Positions 1-7,705 of a DNA stretch of 10,494 nucleotides are shown in pieces. The translations under genes and the position numbers were made by a program. Source of the stretch: a bacterium (lineage in GTDB: Bacteria > Desulfobacterota > GWC2-55-46); contig SCQA01000106.1 in NCBI GenBank assembly GCA_004298725.1, positions 1 through 10,494 on the forward strand, given 5' to 3'. The notes under the pieces are model-generated. The model searched no databases and had not been told where the DNA came from. It saw only the letters and a list, made by a program, of their open reading frames with translations. Positions within the stretch are counted from its first letter, which is position 1. Each line of letters begins with the position of its first letter.

Positions 1-1
1 G

Positions 2-343
2 GGCGGCACAAACGCCGCTTTTATCAAAGCAAAAATTGACGTACTCGCGCACCCTGGACTTGTAACCGACGAAGAATCCAAGCTTGCGGCTAAAAATTCC
101 GTGCATTTTGAAATAACAAGCAGACGGTCTCATGCCTTATCAAACGGGCACGTAGGCGCCATGGCAAAAAAGCACGGCGTTAAGCTCGTAATAGACACGG
201 ACACTCACAGCCCGGGCGACCTTATCACTGATGAAACGGCTTTTAAAATAATACTCGGCGCGGGGCTTGATAAAAACGACTATGACACCATTAAATCAAA
301 TGCCGTTAACCTCCTTAAAAAAATATCAACAAAGCATAGATAA
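2..343 (+). CDS. PHP-domain metallohydrolase, histidinol-phosphatase-like (5' truncated by window edge)
   Basis: This is the C-terminal 113 residues of a protein whose start lies left of the window; the reading frame is open from base 2 and ends with TAA at 341-343. PHP enzymes are metal-dependent phosphoesterases that use His and Asp side chains to hold two or three metal ions. Seen here: DVLAHPG (His codon at 50), FEITSRRSHALSNGHVG (from 107) and DTDTHSPGDL (from 194, with Asp and His codons at 194, 200 and 206). These match the C-terminal metal-binding strands of the PHP fold shared by histidinol phosphatases and the PHP domains of DNA polymerases. The substrate cannot be fixed from this fragment: histidinol phosphate is one possibility, but no other histidine gene is visible. 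The gene overlaps the apparent start of the downstream lipoprotein gene, and an inverted repeat covers its stop codon. Confidence 0.85.
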   Translation, partial: GGTNAAFIKAKIDVLAHPGLVTDEESKLAAKNSVHFEITSRRSHALSNGHVGAMAKKHGVKLVIDTDTHSPGDLITDETAFKIILGAGLDKNDYDTIKSNAVNLLKKISTKHR

Positions 344-1592
344 AAAAACGCAGGCCCTCAAGCGGTTTTTTATCTCGGGCACTGTCCGGCTATTTTTTTT
401 GCTTTCATGCGCCGCCATTTTCGCGTCCGGATGCGCTTCCGCCAAGCCGGAGCAGGTTAGGCCGTGGAATACGTTTCTTCAGAACGCCGGGCGCTTGAAT
501 TACAATGAAGAGCCTCTTGCCTTGCCGCTAAAATCGTCATGGTCAAAAGACGTGTCTCCTTTTAAGCTTTACAATAAATTTCCAAAAGAACAGCTTTCAA
601 CTCCAGCAATTTCTGGCGGCATGCTTTATACAGGCTCGACTAACGGAAAGTTTTACGCGCTTAACGCCGAGACAGGCTGGGCCGAGTGGCGTTACATTGC
701 CCAGTATCCGCTTGAAGGCGCGCCGACTGTAACAGACGGTTTTGTATGTTTTGGCGCCGGCGACGGCGTGCTTCGTTGCCTTGACAGGAAAAACGGCAAG
801 GAAGCATGGCGTTATCAGGCCCGCTCGGAAATAATTTCATCTCCGCTCGCGTCGCCGGAGCGCGTGTACGTTTATTCGTCAGACGATAGAATTCACGCGC
901 TTGACCTTAAAACCGGAGAAAAACTCTGGATATATTCGCGCGGAGTTTACCAAACTATTACGCCGAGGCTTTCGGCTTCGCCCGCGGCCTCGGATGACTT
1001 TCAAAAGATTTACCAGCTCTTTTCCGATGGAAACCTTGTCTGCCTCAGCGCCGTCACGGGCAAGCCCGTATGGATTAAAAAAGTACTTAGAAGCTTCGAT
1101 GCTACCGACAGGTTTCGCCGCACGCCGGCTGTATTTGACGGATCCGTATATGTGATTGACGACACCAACACTATTCTCGCTCTAAACGCCGATACCGGCG
1201 AACTTAAAAACATTTATAACGTAATTAAGGCAAACGACTTCGTTATAGTCAATAAAAGGCAGATTGCGATTGCCGGCGTTGACAGAGCCGTCTTATTTGA
1301 TATGTTAACGGGCGCGATACTCTGGAATACGGAAATAAAACACAGCCCTCTTTCATCGCTCTTTGCCGCGGGTGATTATCTTTTTGTGCTTTCCAACTAT
1401 GAGCACGCGCCGCTCGGCATTGACTTTCTTTCGTCAATTAAGGGCTATGTTGAAGCAATTAAACTCAAGACCGGCGAGGTAGCGTGGGGGTACAGGTTCG
1501 GCACTACTTTATCCGCTAACGCATCCTATTCCGAGCGCCACATAGCGCTTCTCGGCGACGGCGGGAAACTCAAGGTCTTTAGGGCGCGTTAA
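300..1592 (+). CDS. PQQ-like beta-propeller repeat lipoprotein (BamB-like)
   Basis: Predicted envelope lipoprotein of 430 residues. With the ATG at 300, residues 21-45 carry basic residues, a hydrophobic core (LFFLLSCAAIF) and a lipobox ASGC, with Cys45 as the likely lipidation site. Ala at +2 fits outer-membrane sorting by the rule known from enterics. The rest is built of about seven repeats ending in the TG-x3-W type turn of PQQ-like propellers: 125-130, 165-170, 205-210, 253-258, 299-304 (degenerate), 337-342 and 391-396. BamB, a scaffold lipoprotein of the beta-barrel assembly machine, has this architecture, but no other bam gene is present, so I do not assign bamB. Other propeller lipoproteins of unknown function look the same. 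The start is uncertain: TTG 267 and ATG 282 are also in frame, none has a clear ribosome binding site, and a terminator-like hairpin lies within the first codons. The GH57 gene follows after 10 bases. Confidence 0.85.
   Translation: MPLTSLKKYQQSIDKKTQALKRFFISGTVRLFFLLSCAAIFASGCASAKPEQVRPWNTFLQNAGRLNYNEEPLALPLKSSWSKDVSPFKLYNKFPKEQLSTPAISGGMLYTGSTNGKFYALNAETGWAEWRYIAQYPLEGAPTVTDGFVCFGAGDGVLRCLDRKNGKEAWRYQARSEIISSPLASPERVYVYSSDDRIHALDLKTGEKLWIYSRGVYQTITPRLSASPAASDDFQKIYQLFSDGNLVCLSAVTGKPVWIKKVLRSFDATDRFRRTPAVFDGSVYVIDDTNTILALNADTGELKNIYNVIKANDFVIVNKRQIAIAGVDRAVLFDMLTGAILWNTEIKHSPLSSLFAAGDYLFVLSNYEHAPLGIDFLSSIKGYVEAIKLKTGEVAWGYRFGTTLSANASYSERHIALLGDGGKLKVFRAR
339..374 (+). terminator. Inverted repeat with A/T tracts over the PHP gene stop codon, possible bidirectional terminator
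   Basis: Arms at 339-351 (GATAAAAAAACGC) and 362-374 (GCGGTTTTTTATC) pair at 12 of 13 positions, with one A/G mismatch, around a 10-base loop. The A-tract, a short GC core and a T-tract give the form of a rho-independent terminator working in either direction. It covers the PHP gene's stop codon (341-343), where a terminator would be expected. Against this, the GC core is only three pairs, and the repeat lies inside the apparent coding region of the next gene. Function is inferred from the repeat alone. Confidence 0.45.
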
Positions 1593-1602
1593 TACTTTTC
1601 TT

Positions 1603-3828
1603 ATGGAAGGAAAAAAGCTCAATATCGCCTTTGTCTGGCACATGCATCAGCCTCTTTACAAGGATCCTCTTTCAGGAGACTACGCCATGCCTTGGGTGCT
1701 GCTTCACGGCACCAAGGACTATCTTGACATGGTCTCTATTCTTGACGAATTTCCGAATATCCACCAGACTTTCAACATCGTTCCTTGCCTTATAGAGCAG
1801 ATAACCGACTATGCCGAAGGCGTTGCGAAAGACCGCTACATAAATCTTACTCTGAAACCGGCGGACGAGCTTACCACTGATGACAAAGTATTCCTTTTAA
1901 AAAATTTTTTTCAGGCCAACTGGGATAATATGATAAAGCCGTTCCCGCGCTACTGGGAATTGCTTCATAACCGCGGCCTCTCAAGCGGCACTGACGACCT
2001 TATTCCGGTTGCCCGCTATTTCAGCAGGGCGGACTGGCTTGACTTGCAGGTGCTTTTCAATCTTGCGTGGATTGACCCGCATCTTCGCGCCCAAGACGCG
2101 GAACTGAGCGCGCTTTGTGAAAAAGGCAGGGACTTTACCGAAGCGGACAAGGCCGTGCTTATAAAAAAACAGAGCGGCATACTCGCTAAAATTCTGCCCA
2201 AGTACGCCGAAATGCAGGAAAAAGGAATTATTGAAATCTCAACCTCGCCCTATTATCATCCTATAATGCCGCTTCTCTTAGACAGTTTTTGCGCGAGAAC
2301 GGCCATGCCGGACGTAACGCTTCCAAAAGAACGTTTCTCGCACCCCGAGGACGTTACCGCTCAAATAACAAAGGGCGTTGCTCTGTATAAAAAAGTCTTC
2401 GGTTGCACTCCCGAAGGGATGTGGCCGTCTGAAGGTTCGGTAAGCGCTGAAATCCTGCCGCTTGCTCGCGCCGAGGGCATAAAATGGCTTGCAAGCGACG
2501 AAGAAATATTGACTAACTCGCTGGAAATGCCGCTAAGGCGTGACGCATACGGCAATTGTCTTGACGCATTTATCTATAAGCCGTATTCAATAAATACGCC
2601 AAGCGGGCCCGTCTCAATGGTATTTCGCGACCGCGTTCTTTCAGACCTCATAGGCTTTGATTACGCGAAGATGCACTCTGATAGCGCGTCCGACGATTTT
2701 ATCGGAAGGCTTACGAATATATATAATCTTTTTGACGATCCGCAGTCGCATATCGTAACGATAATTCTCGACGGCGAAAACGCATGGGAAAACTATAAAA
2801 ACGACGGGCGCGATTTTCTGCATTCTCTGTATTCTAAACTTTCAAAAAACAATAAATTCGACTGTGTCACTTTAAAGGAATTTTTTTCGCGCGCGCGGCA
2901 CGACAGCCTTTCGCGGCTTTACCCGGGTTCATGGATTAACCATAACTTCAGAATATGGATAGGCCATCATGAAGACAACTCCGCATGGGATTTGATAGCG
3001 GACGCCCGCTCTGCCGTGGTTAAATATTCAAGCGTAGCCAACGCCAAAGACGGCGCCGCTACCAAGACCATTCAGGCGGCATGGGACGAGATATACGCGT
3101 CCGAAGGGAGCGACTGGTTCTGGTGGTACGGCGACGAGCACTCGTCGCTCTCTGACGAGCAGTTTGACATCCTCTTCAGAAGCCACTTGAAACGCGTTTA
3201 TATGCTAATCAGCAAAGAGCCGCCGGTAGCCCTTGACATACCTATTATGACGGAAGAAAAAGGTTTTAGCCCCGAGTCAAAACCGTCCGCGTACATTAAC
3301 CCTGTAATTGACGGAGAAATCACCAACTACTTTGAATGGCTCGCGAGCGGACGTTTAAAGCACGTTACCTTCGGAACGGCCATGCACAAAGAACAGCAGT
3401 CCGGCGGATTCATTGAAGCGATATTATACGGTTTCTCAAAGAAGGAGCTTTTTTTCAGGTTTGACTGCTGTGGCGATCCCGTGCATCATGACATAGACTG
3501 GAGCTTCACTTTGCATACAATAAACCCGGTTCATGTGAAAATAACCGGAGTTATACAAGGCGACAAGGCGACGGCGCTTGTTCAAAAACGTAACGCGGAA
3601 AACGACGACTGGGTAGACGCTCCAGAGAGCGGAGTTAAAATAGCGATTGAAAGGGTGCTTGAGCTTGCCGTGCCGCTTGACCTGCTTGGCGTAAAAAGCG
3701 GAGAGGAGTTGCGCTTTTTTATTGATATTGACGCCGGCGAGCGTTGCCTTGAAAGGTGGCCTGTTAAAGGTTTTATCGCTCTTGACACGCCTACTGAAAA
3801 TTTTGAATCGGAGAACTGGATGGTATGA
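1603..3828 (+). CDS. Glycoside hydrolase family 57 protein (alpha-amylase / glucanotransferase type)
   Basis: Protein of 741 residues with the GH57 catalytic barrel at the N-terminus. GH57 enzymes cleave or transfer alpha-glucan chains by a retaining mechanism. Visible motifs: WHMHQPL with His13 and His15; EISTSPYYHPIMPLL (211-225); GMWPSEGS with Glu277 as the likely nucleophile; ILDGENAW with Asp390 as the likely acid/base; and IWIGHHEDNSAW (451-462), followed by DWFWWYGDEHSS (504-515). The residue roles follow family knowledge and were not tested. Residues from about 560 to the end form a separate, probably beta-rich C-terminal domain. There is no signal peptide, so it is probably cytoplasmic, acting on glycogen-like or maltodextrin substrates; the exact activity (amylase, 4-alpha-glucanotransferase, branching) cannot be told. 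The start is 10 bases after the lipoprotein stop with no clear ribosome binding site, which suggests coupled translation. The stop overlaps mutS. Confidence 0.9.
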   Translation: MEGKKLNIAFVWHMHQPLYKDPLSGDYAMPWVLLHGTKDYLDMVSILDEFPNIHQTFNIVPCLIEQITDYAEGVAKDRYINLTLKPADELTTDDKVFLLKNFFQANWDNMIKPFPRYWELLHNRGLSSGTDDLIPVARYFSRADWLDLQVLFNLAWIDPHLRAQDAELSALCEKGRDFTEADKAVLIKKQSGILAKILPKYAEMQEKGIIEISTSPYYHPIMPLLLDSFCARTAMPDVTLPKERFSHPEDVTAQITKGVALYKKVFGCTPEGMWPSEGSVSAEILPLARAEGIKWLASDEEILTNSLEMPLRRDAYGNCLDAFIYKPYSINTPSGPVSMVFRDRVLSDLIGFDYAKMHSDSASDDFIGRLTNIYNLFDDPQSHIVTIILDGENAWENYKNDGRDFLHSLYSKLSKNNKFDCVTLKEFFSRARHDSLSRLYPGSWINHNFRIWIGHHEDNSAWDLIADARSAVVKYSSVANAKDGAATKTIQAAWDEIYASEGSDWFWWYGDEHSSLSDEQFDILFRSHLKRVYMLISKEPPVALDIPIMTEEKGFSPESKPSAYINPVIDGEITNYFEWLASGRLKHVTFGTAMHKEQQSGGFIEAILYGFSKKELFFRFDCCGDPVHHDIDWSFTLHTINPVHVKITGVIQGDKATALVQKRNAENDDWVDAPESGVKIAIERVLELAVPLDLLGVKSGEELRFFIDIDAGERCLERWPVKGFIALDTPTENFESENWMV

Positions 3829-6443
3829 ACGCCAATATCCCCGACGCCGCGCTTACGCCGGCCATGCGCCAGTATTTGCAAATAAAGCATGAAAATTCCG
3901 ACTCCATAATATTTTTCCGTATGGGCGACTTTTATGAGATTTTTTTTGACGACGCTCTTCTTGTGTCAAAAGCTCTCGGGCTGACGCTTACGGCTCGCGA
4001 CCGCGAGAAAAAAATACCCATGTGCGGGGTTCCTTTTCACGCCGGGCTTGCGTACGCGGCAAGGCTCGTTAAAGACGGCCATAAGGTCGCCATTTGCGAG
4101 CAAACAACGCCTGCCGGCGGCAAAGGCATAGTTGAACGCGTTGTTACGCGGGTTATAACGCCCGGTACGGCGCTTGAAGATGAAATATTATCAGGCGACC
4201 AAAAATCAAATAATTACATTGCCGCGATAACCGGCGGGCGTAAACAGTTTGCGTTTGCCTACATGGACGTTTCAACCGGAGAGTTCCGCATCACGGAGCT
4301 TTCCACAACCGAGCTTTTAGAAGATGAAATAAAACGCCTTCAACCGCGCGAGCTTGTAACCGACGGCACAATTGCCGTCGGCCCTGACGCTCTCTCTACG
4401 GTTAAAAAAATATCCGCAATTTCAAAATTCGACTTTGAACTTGACACTGCCGCCGAGCGCCTCGGCAGGCACTTCGGAGCGGCAAGCCTTGACGGTTTCG
4501 GCCTCGGTGAAATGCCCGAAGGCGTCAGGGCGGGGGGAGCGCTTCTTCATTACATAAAACAGACGCACAAGTCAGAGCTTTCGCATGTAACAAAGTGCGC
4601 GCCTTATTTTACCGCTGATTACCTTATGCTTGACAGCTCCACCCGCAGAAACCTTGAAATAACCGAAAGCCTCAGGCCCGGAGCAAAAGACGCGACGCTT
4701 CTTGATCTGCTTGACCGCACGAAAACTTCCATGGGCGGCAGACTGCTTAAATCGTGGCTACTATATCCTTTAAAAGACATAACTGCCATAAACGCGCGGC
4801 TTGACGCCATAGCCGAGCTTATGCTTGACAGACGGTCAATATACTCGATTCACTTGTTGCTTGAGGGCGTGTACGACCTTGAAAGGCTTACTTCCAAGGT
4901 ATCCGCCGGTATTGCCTCGCCAAAAGACATTATTGCGTTAAAAGAGACCTTAATTAAATGTCCGGCTATAAAAGACGCGCTAAAGCCTTTTACAGCGAGC
5001 ATTTTAAAGCAAATAGCGGGCGGCATTGATTGTTGCGCTGAAGCAATTGATCTGATAGAAAAAGCGCTTGCCGAACCGCCGCCGCCGTCAATCAGGGACG
5101 GCGGTGTAATAAAGGCAGGTTATAACGCCGCGCTTGACGAACTGCGCGATATAGGCTACGGCGGCAAGGACTGGATAGCGCGCCTTGAAGCCGGAGAGCG
5201 CAAACGCACCGGGATAAACTCGCTTAAAGTGGCGTATAACAGAGTATTCGGTTACTATATTGAAATTACAAGAGCTAACCTTTTAAACGTCCCGCAAGAG
5301 TACGTCAGAAAACAGACGCTCGCCAACGCCGAACGCTTCGTTACTCCGGCGCTCAAAGATTGGGAGGAAAAAATTCTTTCAGCCGAAGAAAAATCAAAGG
5401 CTCTTGAGTCTGCGCTCTTTTCCACCGTATTGACCGCGCTTGCCGGTTTTTCAGCAAGAATGCAGGCAACCGCACAGAGCCTTGCCGCGCTCGACGCCAT
5501 AACTTCGCTAACGGCGGTATCGCACAACTTCGCATACGTCAGGCCGATTGTTGACGCTTCATCAGCCCTTGTAATTGAAGGCGGCAGGCACCCGGTTGTT
5601 GAAGCAAACCTTAGAGGCGCTGGCGCCATGGGCTTTGTGTCAAACTCGCTCGCTCTTGATTCAACGTTAAACCAAATCATAGTCCTTACAGGGCCGAACA
5701 TGGCCGGCAAGTCAACGTATCTGAGGCAGAACGCCCTTATTGTGTTAATGGCGCAAATCGGGTGTTTCGTGCCTGCTGAAAAGGCCGTTATCGGCGCGGT
5801 TGACAGAATATTCACAAGGGTAGGGGCCTCGGACGATCTGTCAAAGGGGCAGTCAACCTTTATGGTTGAAATGACCGAAACCGCAAACATACTCAATAAC
5901 GCCACGCCTAAGAGCCTTGTCATACTCGATGAAATAGGCAGAGGCACTTCCACGTACGACGGCTTAAGCATTGCGTGGGCCGTAGTTGAATATCTGCATG
6001 ACAGCGCTCCTGTGCGCGCGAGGACTTTATTCGCGACACACTACCATGAGCTTACAGACCTTGCCTTGACAAAGGAAAGGGTAAAAAACTACAATATGGC
6101 TGTAACTGAAAAGACCGGCAAGGTTACTTTTTTAAGAAAGGTCGTACACGGCGGCTCCAGCCGGAGCTATGGCATACAGGTGGCGCGTCTTGCGGGCCTG
6201 CCTTCTCAGGTAATTGAAAGGGCAAAAGAACTTTTAAAAAACTTGGAGAGCGGCGAGCTTAACGAGGCCGGAATGCCCGCAATAACCTCAAGGGGCGCGG
6301 CAACCAATGCCCTTGAATCCGCTAAACCTCTTACGGCGGAAGACCCGCTTCGTAAACGCCTTAGAGCAGTTGACGTCAACGGCTTAACGCCGGTTCAGGC
6401 GTTAATGGAGCTTAACAAACTAAAGGAATTGCTCGGCGAGTGA
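3825..6443 (+). CDS. mutS: DNA mismatch repair ATPase MutS
   Basis: MutS dimers find base mismatches and small loops after replication and use ATP to recruit MutL. The protein has 872 residues, close to E. coli MutS (853), and looks complete. The mismatch-reading Phe-x-Glu motif is intact in GDFYEIF (Phe36, Glu38), as in MutS1 proteins and unlike MutS2. The ATPase has a Walker A motif GPNMAGKST (623-631), a Walker B motif LVILDEIGRG (Asp702, Glu703) and the FATHYHEL segment that follows. The C-terminal helices (VNGLTPVQALMELNKLKELL) match the usual end of the protein. The ATG at 3825 overlaps the TGA of the GH57 gene (ATGA), with GGAGA at 3810-3814 upstream as a likely ribosome binding site. 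Its own TGA overlaps the amidase start. No mutL is present in the window. Confidence 0.98.
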   Translation: MNANIPDAALTPAMRQYLQIKHENSDSIIFFRMGDFYEIFFDDALLVSKALGLTLTARDREKKIPMCGVPFHAGLAYAARLVKDGHKVAICEQTTPAGGKGIVERVVTRVITPGTALEDEILSGDQKSNNYIAAITGGRKQFAFAYMDVSTGEFRITELSTTELLEDEIKRLQPRELVTDGTIAVGPDALSTVKKISAISKFDFELDTAAERLGRHFGAASLDGFGLGEMPEGVRAGGALLHYIKQTHKSELSHVTKCAPYFTADYLMLDSSTRRNLEITESLRPGAKDATLLDLLDRTKTSMGGRLLKSWLLYPLKDITAINARLDAIAELMLDRRSIYSIHLLLEGVYDLERLTSKVSAGIASPKDIIALKETLIKCPAIKDALKPFTASILKQIAGGIDCCAEAIDLIEKALAEPPPPSIRDGGVIKAGYNAALDELRDIGYGGKDWIARLEAGERKRTGINSLKVAYNRVFGYYIEITRANLLNVPQEYVRKQTLANAERFVTPALKDWEEKILSAEEKSKALESALFSTVLTALAGFSARMQATAQSLAALDAITSLTAVSHNFAYVRPIVDASSALVIEGGRHPVVEANLRGAGAMGFVSNSLALDSTLNQIIVLTGPNMAGKSTYLRQNALIVLMAQIGCFVPAEKAVIGAVDRIFTRVGASDDLSKGQSTFMVEMTETANILNNATPKSLVILDEIGRGTSTYDGLSIAWAVVEYLHDSAPVRARTLFATHYHELTDLALTKERVKNYNMAVTEKTGKVTFLRKVVHGGSSRSYGIQVARLAGLPSQVIERAKELLKNLESGELNEAGMPAITSRGAATNALESAKPLTAEDPLRKRLRAVDVNGLTPVQALMELNKLKELLGE

Positions 6444-7657
6444 ATACTGCAATAAAAAAACACAGCTGTTTCTTTTCAGCCGGCCTCGCTTTTTTTTGCG
6501 CGGCGACATTGCTAATTTCAGTTTTAAGCACTCCCGCGTTTTCTGCCGGAGCCGAGAGCGCGCGGTTGGCCAAAGTAACGGTAACTGAAATAAAACACTG
6601 GTCAAACCCTGACTATACGCGCATAGTCATCAGCCTAAGTTCAAGCGCTAAGTTTTCGCACAAACTGTTAAAGCAGGACGAAACTCTGAAAAAACCACGC
6701 AGGCTTTTTATTGACATTGCCGGCGCGGCGCTTGACAAAGCCCTGCCAAAGGAAATACCCATAAACGACGGCTTGTTAAAGACGGCAAGGGCAGGGCAGT
6801 TTGACAAAGAGACCGTGCGGGTAGTCCTTGATATCGAGTCCATTGAAGATTATAAAGTAATACCTTTTGAAGAGCCTTTCAGAATAGTAATTGACGTTAC
6901 AGGCAAACAAACCGCAATTCAAAAGAGCGCCGAGGTTAAAGCAACGCAGGCACAGCCGCCGCCAAAAGCGCATACACCAAAGAAAGCAATTAGAATAGTC
7001 ATTGACCCGGGACACGGCGGAAAAGACCCCGGAGCCATTGGCAAGAGCGGGCTTAGAGAAAAAAACGTAACGCTTAAAATTACGAAATTACTGAAAGAAA
7101 GCCTTACGAAGAACGGCTTAAACGTAACCATGACACGTGACACGGATGTTTTTATTCCGCTTGAGGAGAGGACAGCCATAGCCAACAGCCACAGCGCTGA
7201 TTTATTCGTATCCGTGCATATAAATTCAAGCCCAAGGCGCGGCGCGTCCGGCGTAGAAACTTACATACTTGACGTCGCAAAGGACGAAGAAACAAGGCGG
7301 CTTGCGGCAAGGGAAAACTCCACGTCGAGAAAAGCCGTAGGCGACCTTGAGTTCATATTGAACGACCTTATTAAAACAGCCAAAAACAACGATGCCATAA
7401 ACCTTGCGTCAGCGGTAAACAACAAACTTGTGGCAAGGCTCAAGCAGTCGTACAAAGGCATAAGGAGCAACGGCGTAAAGGGTGCGCCTTTTTACGTGCT
7501 TGTCAGAACGCGTATGCCCGCCATACTTGTTGAAGTTTCCTTCATCAGCAACGCGGAAGATGAAAAGAGGCTTAGAACCGATAAATACGTCGAAGAGGCG
7601 GCGCAGGGAATATCCGCAGGAGTTATGAGTTATTTAAAAGACACTGGCGCGCTTTAA
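6440..7657 (+). CDS. N-acetylmuramoyl-L-alanine amidase, AMIN + Amidase_3 (AmiC-type)
   Basis: Periplasmic zinc enzyme of 405 residues that cuts the bond between N-acetylmuramic acid and the stem peptide, used in splitting septal peptidoglycan at division. A signal peptide covers about residues 1-36 (basic IKKH, hydrophobic core, STPAFSA). An AMIN domain (about 46-153), which targets related enzymes to peptidoglycan or the septum, is followed by a Pro/Gln/Lys-rich linker (about 154-184) and Amidase_3 (about 185-400). Expected zinc ligands are His192 (DPGHGG), Glu207 (REKN) and His260 (SVHIN); Glu365 (LVEVSFISN) is the catalytic acid. The AARENS segment with Glu292 resembles the self-inhibiting helix of AmiB/AmiC, which EnvC or NlpD-type activators release; no such activator gene is here. 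The start is GTG at 6440, overlapping the mutS TGA (GTGA), with AAAGGA at 6422-6427 a rather distant ribosome binding site. Confidence 0.95.
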   Translation: MNTAIKKHSCFFSAGLAFFCAATLLISVLSTPAFSAGAESARLAKVTVTEIKHWSNPDYTRIVISLSSSAKFSHKLLKQDETLKKPRRLFIDIAGAALDKALPKEIPINDGLLKTARAGQFDKETVRVVLDIESIEDYKVIPFEEPFRIVIDVTGKQTAIQKSAEVKATQAQPPPKAHTPKKAIRIVIDPGHGGKDPGAIGKSGLREKNVTLKITKLLKESLTKNGLNVTMTRDTDVFIPLEERTAIANSHSADLFVSVHINSSPRRGASGVETYILDVAKDEETRRLAARENSTSRKAVGDLEFILNDLIKTAKNNDAINLASAVNNKLVARLKQSYKGIRSNGVKGAPFYVLVRTRMPAILVEVSFISNAEDEKRLRTDKYVEEAAQGISAGVMSYLKDTGAL

Positions 7658-7670
7658 CGCTCAGTCTTTT
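7636..7670 (+). terminator. Weak hairpin over the amidase stop codon
   Basis: AAAAGAC (7636-7642) and GTCTTTT (7664-7670) form a 7-bp stem enclosing a smaller GCG/CGC pairing (7647-7649 with 7658-7660) around the TAA at 7655-7657. The right arm ends in four T but no longer T-tract follows, so as an intrinsic terminator it is weak. It sits at the only sizeable intergenic gap in the window, before glnD. Function is inferred from position and symmetry only. Confidence 0.25.
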
Positions 7671-7705
7671 GCAATGCTTCAAAACCGAATTAAGCTTGTT
7701 TTTCA

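Noticed and set aside
3582..3890. Antisense frame across the GH57-mutS junction
   Set aside because: Composition is Ser/Arg-rich, typical of a shadow frame, with no motif and full overlap with two well-supported genes.
5255..5971. Long antisense open frame of 238 codons inside mutS
   Set aside because: It lies opposite the strongly conserved MutS core and ATPase, has no recognisable domain and is explained by codon bias of the sense strand.
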